DNA of 64,000 nucleotides, from the NCBI GenBank assembly GCA_030407315.1, contig JALQPE010002815.1, positions 38,146-102,145 on the forward strand, written 5' to 3'. Position 1 is the first letter of the stretch; each line of letters begins with the position of its first letter. The notes under the pieces were generated by a model that had not been told where the DNA came from, made no database searches, and saw only the letters and a list, made by a program, of their open reading frames with translations. Origin of the DNA: Asparagopsis taxiformis (taxonomy: Eukaryota; Rhodophyta; Florideophyceae; Bonnemaisoniales; Bonnemaisoniaceae). The position numbers and the translations under genes were made by a program. Below, one piece after another: positions 39,301-50,247 of the stretch.

Positions 39301-39516
39301 GTGACGGGGAGAGAAAACGATGTAGGTTGTAGAAACGTAGATAGATTGATTTTACTAAGTCTAGCTTATCTCCCTCTAGGTTATTCCGACCGCTGGGAGC
39401 TGTATTTAGCTTCCTACGGTTGGACGGCTGGAAACTTCCAGACGTCCACCTAACCCTAAATTAAAATTCTGGTAGAAATTACCTGTAGAATTTTTCTTGT
39501 AAAAGTCATTTCCACA
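39285..39516 (-). repeat. Gy-2 5' LTR
   Basis: Identical by eye to 32491-32722. The gag-pol frame is open into its U5 end. Confidence 0.95.
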
Positions 39517-39810
39517 GCTATGATGTAATTGGCGGTAGTTGCGTCACCGTGATGAATAAATTATGATTCAGCGGTGCCTGTGAGAATCCAACTCACGCAA
39601 TCCGGTTAGGGATAACGGCCCATAACCTGTTAGACTAAAAAGAATGTTGTGCCTGCGCAGACACTAGAGTTGGCATGTCGCCTAGTTATATGAATATCCC
39701 AATACGTATACGCCGCGGCATGGCGCGTTTTGCAATGCGTAACAGCTCCTGTCAACGTTGTGGTTGCCCATTCCTGCGTCGGGAGGCGCTATCAGTTGCT
39801 GTAGATTCAC
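39517..39810 (+). other. upstream region of the membrane-protein gene
   Basis: Contains copy 2 of the 76-bp repeat (39630-39706), 104 bp before the ATG. Near 39579-39595 is the hairpin GTGAGAATCCAACTCAC, which resembles a tRNA T-arm, but no complete cloverleaf could be drawn. The region is a probable promoter, disturbed on its upstream side by Gy-2. Confidence 0.4.
39630..39706 (+). repeat. 76-bp direct repeat, copy 2
   Basis: See 32292-32367. It lies immediately upstream of the membrane-protein gene and may include its core promoter. Confidence 0.8.
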
Positions 39811-41199
39811 ATGCGCTCTTGTGGTGTCTATGATTACAATCTTTCTCCTCGCGTCTTGTCGGTTTTTGTTATCTGTTTCGCAGTATCGTCGGCTTTTCGA
39901 AACGTCGAACTTTCCGATGTGCAACCAGGATACGTGCATTCTCTTTCTGCAGACGGCCCGACGACGGCTCTCATCAACCGCGAACAATCATCACGAGACG
40001 CAGTGCGACGCTTCTGCGATGCCTTTAGTGGCTTTGAAGAAGACGTCAAATTGCATTCAAATGGCTCTGCACCGCCGAATCAGACGCACAACATCCAACG
40101 GCAGTGTTACAATAACCCCATCCGACCGCACACTATCCGTAGATACGGATGGCACGCGATGGAGAATCCCTGCGTTTATCACATTTCGCAGCATGCAGTC
40201 ATCGCCGGCAAACGCAAAGATGCTTCCGATCCACCGCAAAGTCTTCTTCGTTCCGTACATGCTTTTCATGAGGTTCAACTCGCCGTCTCGCAAGAAATTC
40301 GGAAAAGAAAAGTGAATCAAATTTCATTTCGGCAACCAATTTCGATGCGAAATCTCTCAACTGAATCGCTCACATGTCACGTGTTCGAAGTGACCGGCTT
40401 CAGAATTGTCAATCAATGGTTCATTCGCTCGTCTTTCATCAGCGCTGCAATGCCCGGAATCATTCCCCAAGGGGAGCGATACTACTTGAATGAATTCAGC
40501 GGTGCGTCATCGGGTGATAAATTGCTGCAATCGGCATCGATGCATATCCCGTTTATACATAGCGACCAATCGGAGAGCATGACGCATAACGCGACAACAA
40601 GTGTTGTAAAGTGGTCCAGGTCAAGTGAACTGCGAAACAGTGCATCGATTAAACAACAAGCGTTTCGACAAGCACAATCCATCTCAGATGTTGATGTCCA
40701 AAGAGCGAAAGACGCCTTGTACATCCCCGATCTAGTCATCTTGGTGCTGCCAATGTTCATGAACCTGGTACCAGTGGCCGCACTGGCGAAAAACCCGTTT
40801 GCCATGGCTATTGCAGTGCTGTTCTCGGATGTATGGTCGGTTTTGCCGATCATAATTAAAGGTGTAGAGCTGGTGGGATTGTCGGAGATGTCTTATATCT
40901 CCGCATCGATCCGAATGGGGGATGTTTTCAGCACGCCTAACAATACAGTCGCCGCTTTTATTGGAGTGGCCGACTGTAGAATGACGGATGTAACTGGTAT
41001 GTACGGATGGTTGTTCATCGCTATCGGTGTGTTTATGCTGTTGGTTGGGTTGGTGATTGAGGTGGTGGCGTTGTATTTCAGGTACAAGGCAATCCAGGAT
41101 CTCCCATCGTGTCTGGATGATGGGATGGAGGAAAGTGATGTTGACTTGGAGGAAGACACGTCACGGAAAAGGCGCATTCGAGATTGGGATGTCGTGTAG
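39811..41199 (+). CDS. membrane protein of unknown function
   Basis: A 462-aa ORF starting at an ATG. A hydrophobic N-terminal stretch (VLSVFVICFAVSSAF, about 15-30) could be a signal peptide. About 260 hydrophilic residues with several NxS/T sites follow (for example HNATTS), consistent with a lumenal or extracellular domain. Three strongly hydrophobic segments come next: about 305-330 (VILVLPMFMNLVPVAAL), about 332-356 (AMAIAVLFSDVWSVLPIII) and about 405-430 (LFIAIGVFMLLVGLVIEVVA). The tail is acidic then basic (DVDLEEDTSRKRRIRDW). I do not recognise the family. It is divergent to the NB-ARC gene, with only intergenic sequence and Gy-2 between them. GC content and codon use look host-like. 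Confidence 0.7.
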   Translation: MRSCGVYDYNLSPRVLSVFVICFAVSSAFRNVELSDVQPGYVHSLSADGPTTALINREQSSRDAVRRFCDAFSGFEEDVKLHSNGSAPPNQTHNIQRQCYNNPIRPHTIRRYGWHAMENPCVYHISQHAVIAGKRKDASDPPQSLLRSVHAFHEVQLAVSQEIRKRKVNQISFRQPISMRNLSTESLTCHVFEVTGFRIVNQWFIRSSFISAAMPGIIPQGERYYLNEFSGASSGDKLLQSASMHIPFIHSDQSESMTHNATTSVVKWSRSSELRNSASIKQQAFRQAQSISDVDVQRAKDALYIPDLVILVLPMFMNLVPVAALAKNPFAMAIAVLFSDVWSVLPIIIKGVELVGLSEMSYISASIRMGDVFSTPNNTVAAFIGVADCRMTDVTGMYGWLFIAIGVFMLLVGLVIEVVALYFRYKAIQDLPSCLDDGMEESDVDLEEDTSRKRRIRDWDVV

Positions 41200-43605
41200 C
41201 CACCGTGGTAGTTTTTATGAATCTTTCTGATGCTCGGAGCTTACTCAGAGCTATGGAAACGAGAGGAATGTATGTGGTTGCATACGGTTGAGCTTTTATG
41301 AACAGTCGCTCCCTCTATTGGTTGATAGTTTTCCACTCACCAATCGTCCACGCCCGCACAACGCACGACTGGTCGACGCGAGAATATCATCTGTACTCAT
41401 TAGCCGTTTCGCGGTACTGAATTTCTCCAAAGTGTGCGACCAGCAAGCCAAACGGTTGCTAAATTAAGGGACCTCGACATCAACATGGACTGGAACGATT
41501 CGTCTATGTGAATTGTGCATTGACCCCATGAGATGGGAGGTGTCGAACAATGTCGCTTGGTCCATGGGACCACTATCGTACATCACAACCAATTGGAGCT
41601 GTTCCAAGTGCGACTTTTGGCCGAATCGGACTTGTTCCATTCCATGCAGCAATGTCTATCCGTGAAGTAAGACAACGCATCGTCTGCTACTTGACTCACA
41701 GCTCGAAACGACGCAATCGTTTCATGTTGTTCATGCAGCCGTATCTCGGAAATTGCATCCTCTTCGTGCACATATGTATCAGAGACACAGCTTTCATGGC
41801 GTACGCCCAATCTACATGATGCAAATTGTGTAGGTTCCTCCAACTCTCTGATAACTCCCATGCGAGCTGCTTGCAGTTTCTTCCATCACGGCGCCTTGTG
41901 TTCTTCCACCGCTCTTGGACCAAGAGTGGTGGACGTGATTGGCTATTTCCGCTGACTCTATAGTTCTGACCTATCACACGGTTGTCTTCCTGTCGTGCAT
42001 CACTTTCAGTCGCCAACTCTTTCACACCAAAACACACCACCCTTTTGCTTCATCTTACCCATACCCGCAACATATTACTGTACACCAATATTTAGACCAG
42101 CGCCTTGATTCGATGTTCCATTGAGGGACGTCATCAGTTGTTGTACTTTTCCAGAGCCCCAGCAATATAGTTTGCTAAGATTCATACTGCAGGAAAATCC
42201 TCACTTCCGCTGTCCAAACGCTGATTCACTTCTACGATCGCGTCCGCTGTCGTCCTGATAAACACCCTCTGCTAAGCCCTCCCTTCCTCGCTCATCTCAT
42301 TCTTGCTTCCAAGGACAATTGCATTCCTCGGAAATTATAGAGCCCTGGGTGTATCTGCAATTCCACACTAGTCCAGTTCAATTTGCAACGAAAATCGCTG
42401 CTTGATAAAAACACGCAACTTGTAGATACTCATCTGTCCAGCCGGATGGACTGTCCTCGTTCCTGTGGGATCGAAACTAGTCTACACCGGCATGGCATTT
42501 TAAACAATCATCAAGCGCCAACCACCAGAAAAGAGGAATAATGATCACACCATGTTCGCCTTCCGCACCGCATTACTCTGCAAAGCATATTAGTCCTTTC
42601 ATGGCCTATTTTCATGCCGCAAATTGAGACGAGAACATCTCTGCAGCAATCCTGAAATGCGTAATTCGTCGATCATCTTGTTTAACACAGAATTCGGTCG
42701 GCGATAAAATCGTTAAAGTACAAGCTCATTGGTATAATGGAAGCTGCAAACGATACATGTCGGAACCACAATGGGCACGTTTGACAGCCTCTAGGGGGAG
42801 AGAAAGTAAATGATTCGGCGCCATGCTCCCACGTATTGCCTATTTCCTCGATGGTAAAGGATCTACAACGACTGGTGGACGTGTGCGTTGAGGAGGAAGG
42901 CGGAGTGGTGATGAGCTGAGTGAACTAATTGTTAACAATTGTCCTGGAGGTCGTTTTCATGTGGAATATATACACGAATGATTGATCATGGTGCGGCGGA
43001 TATGCATTGTGACGTAGAGGTATTTATGAATCACAAGTATGCACTAGATCAGCAACAACTTCTATGATTTGACAGGACGAAAGAAAAGCATGCAGGCAAT
43101 GAACCATGTGCAATACTGCCTCGCCGATAGGAAATGCTATATCACGCACACCATTCCTACGTCGCTTCAATATGGTGTGCATGACTGAACGCAGTGGACT
43201 AGAGGCAGCGAAATGTCACCGTGAGCACGCGCTCCACGCGCTCACGGGATGAATTATTGCTGCAGAATGCGCAAACGCGAGAAGAATCGCGGAATTCCTG
43301 TGGGAGAAGACAAGGGCACAGCGGTAAATGTCATTGTAAAGGTGGGGTGTTACAAGCTGCAGAAATATATGAGATGTGCTAAGGCCTGTAAGCCACTGCG
43401 ATGGTACTCTTGGACTCGGGTGTTACAAATGCTCCGTGAGCGAACCTGCACCTGTTCTTCCACCAACGAATTATCGCCTTGCGCAAGCGTAACTATTCGC
43501 GACACTCGTCCTTATGCGACATCCTCTGTCTCTCTCCACAGCGTCGACCAAATATACGCTCGCGCCTTTTGTACCCACCAACTGGCTTTGCAGCTGGCGT
43601 CTCTG
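41200..43605. other. 2.4 kb without a convincing gene
   Basis: Short overlapping ORFs on both strands (for example 41550-41819 and 41696-42040) have no recognisable motif and no bias to one strand. The segment 43249-43608 has a 119-codon ORF ending at the hAT insertion site, possibly a truncated gene, but nothing identifies it. A tRNA A-box-like TTGGTATAATGG at about 42729 lacks a B box. Confidence 0.5.
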
Positions 43606-43882
43606 TAGGCCTGTGCATGGTCCCACTTTGGTCCGAAATCTGGTTAGAATACGAATAGTGGACCGAACTTGAACAGTCCAATGATTAGCCAGAAACAGAC
43701 TGCAGTCTCAGACACGTTGACGAATTGGGACTGCAGTCCTGATACATACGTTCATGAAGGATTTGGACCGGACATTGAACCCTCGGAAAGGACCTCACTG
43801 GCGGCTCCCTATTGTGGACCGAACCGTGCAGGACCGCAGTCTCATGGACTGAACTACCCTTTACTCCATATATCGATTCCAG

Positions 43883-44710
43883 GAATTCAGGGCCGTTCCC
43901 AGGAAAAATTCTGCACGGGAAATTTGTATGCACGTGCACGAAACGATGGAATAGAGACTTTTGATTGGCTCCATGTAGAAGTGAGTGAGACACCTTGCAC
44001 AGAACAGTCAAGCCCGAAAACGTACCGAGATGATAAGTTTAAAACTCCAAGTCTCTGCAAGTGCGCCACTTGTAAGTTATACGATGGGGGATCACTGAGG
44101 TATCCCGAGTGCTAGCTTTTTCTCTTCAGTAACCTCTCATAGCGGAGGATGCCATGGAGCGGACGGATCTTGGAGTGGACCACTATTACACGCCTTTACT
44201 TGACCATCTTCTAAATTTTGCTTGCTGTGCTCCCCACTGGGGGGGGGGGAGATTAACGCGGTTGTAGGTGGATTGGATTGACTCCTTTCCATTAGAGCGC
44301 ATGAGTAGACTGTTTCAACTTGTGCCAATCTGCTTAGATACAGAGAATGCTGGGGATGGGCGTTAGACGTGAGGTTTGGAAGCTTTACAACGTACGAGGA
44401 TCTTCTGACCCGGTATGATCGGGTCAAGTACAGGCGGGTACTCGTGGTCCGATCGAGGATCCGGCCGCTCCTTGGCATCCTCCGCTATGCTAGGATACCG
44501 AAAAGAACAAGCTAGCACTCATGATACCTCAGTGATTCCCCATCGTACCACTTACAAGTGGCGCGCATGCAGAGATCAGGAGTTCAGTAGTTCAATAAAA
44601 GTAGTTTAACATATTAACATATGGAGCCAATCAAAAGTCTCTATTCCATCGTTTCGTGCACGTGCATACAAATTTCCCGTGCAAAATGTTTCCTGGGAAC
44701 GGCCCTCAGA
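43883..44710. repeat. large imperfect inverted repeat over the 3' end of the hAT gene
   Basis: Two nested pairs of arms, 43883-43985 with 44612-44710 and 44055-44165 with 44462-44570, match inversely at high identity (for example CACGTGCACGAAACGATGG and GCCACTTGTAAG). The outer right arm includes the last about 23 codons of the hAT transposase. A G11 run lies at about 44244-44254. A transcript across it would fold into a long hairpin. Confidence 0.85.
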
Positions 44711-47194
44711 AGTAGGCAAGACTTGATTGATCTGTCACTTAGCGAGCACCTGCTAGTATCTACCATCATACCTGCTAGAGAAAAAGTGCTCTCACTCGGT
44801 ACAGAAGAGGCCTGAATAGCTAGCACATTTCGCGCAACAGTTGCAATAGAAGGAAATCTACCCTGATTATTTCCCCACCAGGTTAGTGAGTCAATTAAAC
44901 GATCCCCTGCATTTGCTACCTGCAGAAAACGATTAATTTTATCACCAGACGTTCCGGCAAGACAAAATTCTTCATCATCCCATAGTTGGTCATAGAGTGA
45001 TTTAGAAATACTTCCATCCGCTTGAATTCCGGATGAATTGCTGGAGCCAGTTGATATTGGTACATAACGCCGTAGTATGTCGCTATCCCGTAGAATGTCG
45101 TTGGGAAAACGAGGACCAAGTATTCTCGCCAAACAGGCTATGTCGGAACACACCAAACTCTCATATTTCTCAAGTTTCATCTTCATTTTTTCGGCGATTG
45201 GTTGTAGTAGGTAGAAAATCCGCAAAGCGGCAAAACCACCCTACAGGTGTCCCGAGCCTCGGTAGTGTGGTAGAGCAAGCGAATCTTGCGTCAACTGCCA
45301 ATGGCGAGTATACCACGAAAGATCCGCCGGTAATACCGGGTGAAGGTTGGGGGTGCTCACGCACGAAGTGCGTATTGATGGAGCGAAAGACGTAACCCGT
45401 CGTGCTGTATAGCTAAAGATAATTCGTCCTGGAAGGATGGAATAGAGCAATGCAAACACTGTTCAGTGGAGTCGTAAATTCCACGTGAGTTTACGTTACC
45501 TCTAAAAGGTTAAGCACTCTGGCTAATCCAGAGGCGTTTTATACTAGTCTAAGTTACTGTAAACAGTTAGGGTAGGTAGACAGTTAGGAATAAATATCCT
45601 TATGTGCACCAATCAGATCCCTGATTATGGCGACTGCGGGAGCCCGCGAGATCACCGACTGTTAGTGTTACAGTGTAAAGTTAGCTGAGTCAGCTTAGTT
45701 AAAATTTGCCCCTTGTGGGGTCTTGAGTTGTCCCAATGGGTCCCTCTCCCTCACTGGTCTGAGGTACAGCGAGGCTGTTTCCATTGGTTATTCCTGAATC
45801 GGGGTCGTCCAATAGGATGTCGACACGACCCCACCAGGGCAGACCACTCCGTGGTATGACATTGGTCTCAAAACAGTGTCATTGTCATCAATAGCAGAGC
45901 TGCAATTTCTCAAAAGGAGCTTGAATCCCTTCGAACATACACTAAACGTGGCATATTTCTTACCTGACTGATTTTCGGTCAGAACAGCTGCAGTCTGTAG
46001 AAAGTCACATATTTTCCTCGATCGGAGCCAATCCGAGTTAGTAATTGACCACTCCGCAAGCTCTGGAATGTTACTGACAACAGTATTTAAAACATTTTTC
46101 ACTTCAAACGCTTTCTGCACCATGTTGAAAGTCGACGACCACCTTGTATCAACATCTATCTCAGGAAGTGTTGCATTCGGTTCCCCAAGAGCTATTGCAA
46201 CGTTCTCAAACGTATCACGCCGTTTGACAGAGGCCCTTAATGAATTCAAAATTGTTCTTACAGAGCTTACCTCTCTAGGTATCCATGATAAAGCATCTTT
46301 AACTGCAATGTTGATAACATGTGCCATGCAACGCACATGAAAGTCCTGCAGAGGTACAAAAATTCTTCTTCCATCGTATAGTTTCGCATGAAATATACGC
46401 ACGCCGGTGCAAATATCACTAGCGTTGTCAGTTGTTACCGATCCTACGGAATCGAGCAAGTCCCATTTTTCAATGACTTCAAACAGGATCTGAGCAGTAG
46501 CGTCACCCGTATGCGGAGTAGGGAAACGGACAAAATCAAGCAGGAATCCTTTTAGACACCAGTTCCTGTCCATCCAATGTGCTGTAATGGCCGTGTATCC
46601 TTTGTATACAGGAGATGACCATGCATCAGTGGTCAAACTAAATTTTCCGGGAACTTTTTGGAGGGCGGCCTTCATGTGGATGAGCTTTTTTTCGTACATC
46701 CCATCAATTCTCCTCTGTATTGTCGTTCTGCAAGGTACATCGACATCTTCGTTCAATAGCTTCAGGAGCTTAACAAATTCAACGTTCTCTACTACGGAGA
46801 ATGGATTTAAACTGCTCACAATCCAAATAGATAGTTGCGTACAAACACGCTCTTGTAGTTCTGCTCGTGGGAGCATTAATTTTTCTGCCAATGACCCATC
46901 CCTGTTGAACTTTTTCTGACGGTTATCAAGTAGAAAACCATGCTTACGCACATGTCTGGTCAGCGTTGACACACCACTGTTGATACTAAATGATGTGGAG
47001 CATTTGATGCACTTTTGTCTGATTTCCTCCCCATTTGCAGACTCTGTGAAGCATTCCCAAACCGAAATCAACTTCCGTTTCTTCGTGGTTGCAGAATCTT
47101 GATTTCCTCTTCTAGTCGATTCCTGAGACTGCAGGGATGGCGTCTCTACCAGAGCGCGGCTCTCGATGCTAGAATCATTCGTAGACTTATCCAT
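44641..47194 (-). pseudogene. hAT transposase interrupted by a solo LTR
   Basis: The first ATG is at 47194 (the frame is open further up to a TTG at 47290). A BED-type zinc finger comes first (CIKCSTSFSINSGVSTLTRH). The RNase H-fold core has Asp in SLTTDAWSSPVY and SVTTDNASDI. After the inserted LTR the frame resumes and reaches the hAT dimerisation region (WWGNNQGRFPSIATVARNV, IQASSVPSESTFSLAG) and a TAG at 44641. Counting one copy of the duplicated TTGGT, the two halves are in the same frame, so the LTR is the only visible lesion. The total would be about 630 aa, typical for hAT. Confidence 0.9.
45203..45861 (-). repeat. solo LTR inside the hAT transposase gene (copy 2)
   Basis: A 659-bp LTR with TGTCATACCACGGAG...CTACCTACTACA on the minus strand, flanked by TTGGT at 45198-45202 and 45862-45866. 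It is the inverse match of 26429-27088 and a diverged relative of the Gy-1 LTR. The clean target duplication and absence of a body show LTR-LTR recombination after insertion. Confidence 0.92.
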
Positions 47195-47543
47195 GGTACA
47201 ACGCGGGAAAACCACAGTGTTGAACGAACAGTTTGTTTGGAGAGGGAAATACGTGGAATGAGAGAGTATGGATGTCTTGGGCACGTTCAAATTTGAACTT
47301 CAGGGTCCGTATGGGTTTTGAACCAGTCCGGTCCAGTGCTATGCTATAATGGATACGGACCAGACTGGTTCACCATAAAAAAAGTGACCGGACCTCGGTC
47401 CAGTCTTCACACTGTTTCTCAGACTGCAGACCTGCCTTACTCCCATTTAATCGGACGGGTTCAGATGCATTTGGACGAATCTAGGAATCACAAGGAGGTG
47501 AACTAGTCCGGACTGGAGTCCAGTCGGACCATGCACAGGCCTA

Positions 47544-48585
47544 CGCCTCTGGCACTAGACTTTATTCGCCAGAGGATATTACATATACTGATTTGGGCGT
47601 GACTGGGAGGTAGCGCGGGGCGAGTGGACAGGTGTTGTTAGGATTCAGTGCGCACATGAAACTCTGCTTCCAGTGTACTGGGATAGTGTACGAAATCCTG
47701 GGAAATATTTTGGTATGCAAACTTGGAATGTGCCAGCAAGCCACCGCCGCCGCCGAAGAGGAGCCAAGTTTAATCATATCGACATTTAGAAACAGTTGGA
47801 TACTCAAACTCCGGATCACATAACATGTACAAACATCCGCGCTCACTGGCTGCGCTGTGTGCACCGCAGTTTCACGCCTCCACATACTTGCACGGCGCCT
47901 CGCAGTTGTACGTCGCGCCCAGCCTGTCGCTCTACACCTTCCAAACACCAAGCACACTCTGCCTGCAACACTGCTCACCCCTTGTGTCGCACGCAACCTA
48001 CCGAACACCTGCACCGATTGTGGGTCGCTCTGCGCCTGCAAACTGCCAAGCGTGAACTGGCTAAAAACGTTTCTCGTCGCGTGTGTCGCCTTACACCTGC
48101 ACACTGCCTGGGAATTTTGGCTTCTCTTGTCCGATAGAGCACACAGCAGGTTGTGTGTCGCTCTACACATACAAAAAACAAACTTACACTGTTTGGAAAC
48201 ATTGTACGCGCATACCACATAGCGTTCACTGCCTGCAGATGTTGGCAGCCTCTCTCCACAAAGTACTCAGCACCGGTCTGTCACCCATAGCTAGCTGCAC
48301 ACAGACAAACAATCATTCCAGATACAAACATCTGCGCTCACATTCTTTTCGCCTTTAAAGCTGGCCTGCAGTGCCACCAAATACCATCTTAACTATTGTT
48401 ACACCAGATTCTGATCTCTTCGGACATTGGAATCACCCAAGACTTCGCCACTGGATACAAAATCTGCTTCCATAAGCTATCCGTTGCATTAACCACAGAT
48501 TATTATCAGAGAAGAAAACTGGAATCGTAATAATCTGTTGTATTGGCTATTTAATTTGGCGGTGTGCTTGGTAGTTTTTTTTGTG
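47544..48585. other. intergenic; degenerate GTGTCGC/CACCTGCA repeats
   Basis: At 47850-48200 the plus strand contains loosely repeated units with GTGTCGCTCTACAC and CACCTGCAAACTGCC-like blocks, translating as recurring CVALHL-type peptides on a 121-codon ORF. It looks like an old minisatellite rather than a gene. 47300-47543, just inside the hAT right end, has GTCCGGACTGGAGTCCAGTC-type inverted repeats typical of subterminal transposon sequence. Confidence 0.4.
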
Positions 48586-49725
48586 ATGGGGGAAATGGCT
48601 GAAGCTGCACACGAAGATACAAAAAACTCTGGCAAATGGAATTGGAAAATAATGTTTCGGACATACTTCCCATTGGAATTCCCCTTGGTATGCGAAGTAA
48701 ACTATTTGTTTACATATCTGTTTGAAGTGGAATCAAATGTTACTACATTTGTGGAACAAGTGTTTGAGAAAGAAGGATACGTCATAGATGAAAAGGTGTT
48801 CATTGCTGTTGCATCGCACATGTTTGGGAATGGTGAACAGCGCAGCTTACAATACTGCCGTGCCCTCTGCCTATTGCGATGCTCCAAGTGTTTGAAGTTC
48901 AAAGGAATGTATACTTTTTACGTCATGAACAAGTATAGTTGCAGTTTAGTCTGCAATACATGCAGAAATGATATCTGCATTGACCAATCACCACAGAAAA
49001 TTTATGCCAAGTATTACATAGATTTTGTGGATGCACAAAGTTCATTTGTTAGGCGATGCCTTGAGATAAATGCTGAAGCTGCGACTGCAATGGATTTTGC
49101 TCTTGAGTGCAGATATGAAAGCTGGATGATAGATAAGCCCCCAGCAGCAGGTACATCATCGGATCGCTTTGTTTTGGAGCGCCAGTTATGCGATATTATT
49201 GGTGCTACTGAGAGTTATAGATATGCAAAAAAAGGCGGATCGAAGTCGAACTCGCAGTTTATATGCTCCCAGATATCCCGTAAAAGGCCCCAGTCATCCA
49301 ATAAACGGCAGAAAGAGTCTTCAAAGCAGTACAATTGCGAAGGCTCGATCAGTTTCTCATACTATGGTAAAGCAAAACTGAGTATTACTGTGAAACACGC
49401 GGTGATGCATGAAAGATGTGAGATAAAAATGGCGCTATCCGTACCTACCATATCAAGAGTGTCACAACTTACAAAATCCGGACTCGCTCCGTTCCAGATA
49501 TGCAGTATCTTACGTAAAGGGATTGCAAATCCATTCCAATACAATAACGTCTATTATTGCTGGCTGGAAAGCATTGGAAGTGTTTTCAAACGTGGGAAAG
49601 ATTCCAAACTTTCCGCCAATCAATTTCTTAATGACAGCAAGGCGTATAAAAAGATCTGGGAACAGAAAGAACCTTATGGTACGTCTGTGTTTTCGGAAGT
49701 GGACGCGGACGTCCAGTCTCTCTAG
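48586..49725 (+). CDS. Cys-rich protein of unknown function
   Basis: A 379-aa ORF from the first ATG (48586); the frame is open back to 48538. After a hydrophilic start, residues about 15-60 (MFRTYFPLEFPLVCEVNYLF) are hydrophobic and aromatic and could be a helical F-box-like module. Residues about 80-140 hold CRALCLLRCSKCLKFKG and CSLVCNTCRNDIC, a pattern of paired cysteines suggesting one or two zinc sites. The C-terminal half is basic, Ser- and Lys-rich. The last codons run into a GGACGTCC-rich repeat and stop within it, so the natural C-terminus may have been altered by repeat expansion. I do not recognise the family. Confidence 0.6.
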   Translation: MGEMAEAAHEDTKNSGKWNWKIMFRTYFPLEFPLVCEVNYLFTYLFEVESNVTTFVEQVFEKEGYVIDEKVFIAVASHMFGNGEQRSLQYCRALCLLRCSKCLKFKGMYTFYVMNKYSCSLVCNTCRNDICIDQSPQKIYAKYYIDFVDAQSSFVRRCLEINAEAATAMDFALECRYESWMIDKPPAAGTSSDRFVLERQLCDIIGATESYRYAKKGGSKSNSQFICSQISRKRPQSSNKRQKESSKQYNCEGSISFSYYGKAKLSITVKHAVMHERCEIKMALSVPTISRVSQLTKSGLAPFQICSILRKGIANPFQYNNVYYCWLESIGSVFKRGKDSKLSANQFLNDSKAYKKIWEQKEPYGTSVFSEVDADVQSL

Positions 49726-49804
49726 TACGGGTCCTAGTCGGCCCCGAGATTTACTAGAACAAATGAACGTCCGCGTCCAAAAAAAAATAAAAATTTTTTG
49801 GATG

Positions 49805-49985
49805 CGGACGTCCACTTTCTCTAGTACGTATGGCGGAATACTAGGACCCGACATCCACTTTCTCTAGTACATATGGCGGAATACTAGGACCCGACATCCA
49901 CTTTCTCTAGTACATATGGCGGAATAGTAGGGCCCGACATCCACTTTCTCTAGTACATATGGCGGAATACTAGGACCCGACATCC
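49805..49985. repeat. 43-bp tandem repeat, about four copies
   Basis: The unit contains CCGACATCCACTTTCTCTAG then TACATATGGCGGAATACTAG and repeats every 43 bp (GACCCGAC at 49845, 49888 and 49931). Diverged versions with GGACGTCC extend upstream to about 49700, into the end of the preceding ORF. Confidence 0.9.
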
Positions 49986-50109
49986 AGTATACAATATATC
50001 AGCGAAAACCGGGAGGGAAGAAATTACAGCGGATGGTAAATTCAGGGCCCATATCGGACCGTATTTTATTCTCTCATTTACGAAACTGCTGGTATACAAT
50101 ACGTCTCTC

Positions 50110-50247
50110 TAGAATAGGAAATACATATCTGGTCAGAATAGGAAATAAATACCCGGTTAGAATAGGAAATACGTATCCAGCCAGAATACGGAATATGTAT
50201 CCAGTCAGAATACGGAATATGTATCCAGCCAGAATATGAAATACCTG
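50110..50247. repeat. 24-bp tandem repeat, about six copies
   Basis: The unit begins AGAATAGGAAATACGTATCC (24 bp in all) and repeats with small changes. Because 24 is divisible by 3 it gives repetitive peptides on both strands (RIGNTYPV-type), which are not evidence of a gene. Confidence 0.9.

Larger units (their letters stand above)
32491..39516 (-). mobile_element. Gy-2, full-length Ty3/gypsy retrotransposon with H3-tail antisense ORF
   Basis: The element is 7,026 bp, transcribed leftwards. It has 232-bp LTRs (32491-32722 and 39285-39516) that I read as identical and a 5-bp target duplication GCTAT (32486-32490 and 39517-39521). One 1539-codon gag-pol ORF is intact. Downstream of pol, on the opposite strand, is a second gene with its own TATA box, whose protein begins like histone H3. 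Identical LTRs imply a very recent insertion. Confidence 0.95.
43606..47543 (-). mobile_element. hAT-family DNA transposon
   Basis: Terminal inverted repeats of TAGGCCTGTGCATGGTCC (43606 and, inversely, 47543). They are flanked by 8-bp target duplications CGTCTCTG (43598-43605) and CGCCTCTG (47544-47551), which differ at one base. An 8-bp duplication is the hAT hallmark. The interior has a transposase gene on the minus strand, interrupted by a solo LTR at 45203-45861, and a large inverted repeat at 43883-44710. Confidence 0.92.

Noticed and set aside
39570..39650. Possible tRNA with a perfect GTGAG/CTCAC T-arm-like stem
   Set aside because: No matching acceptor stem or convincing D- and anticodon arms could be drawn on either strand.
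42720..42800. tRNA-like A box (TTGGTATAATGG)
   Set aside because: No B box or foldable cloverleaf downstream.
47562..48360. Several overlapping ORFs of 60-218 codons on both strands
   Set aside because: Periodic, Cys/His/Leu-rich translations of a degenerate minisatellite with no strand preference.
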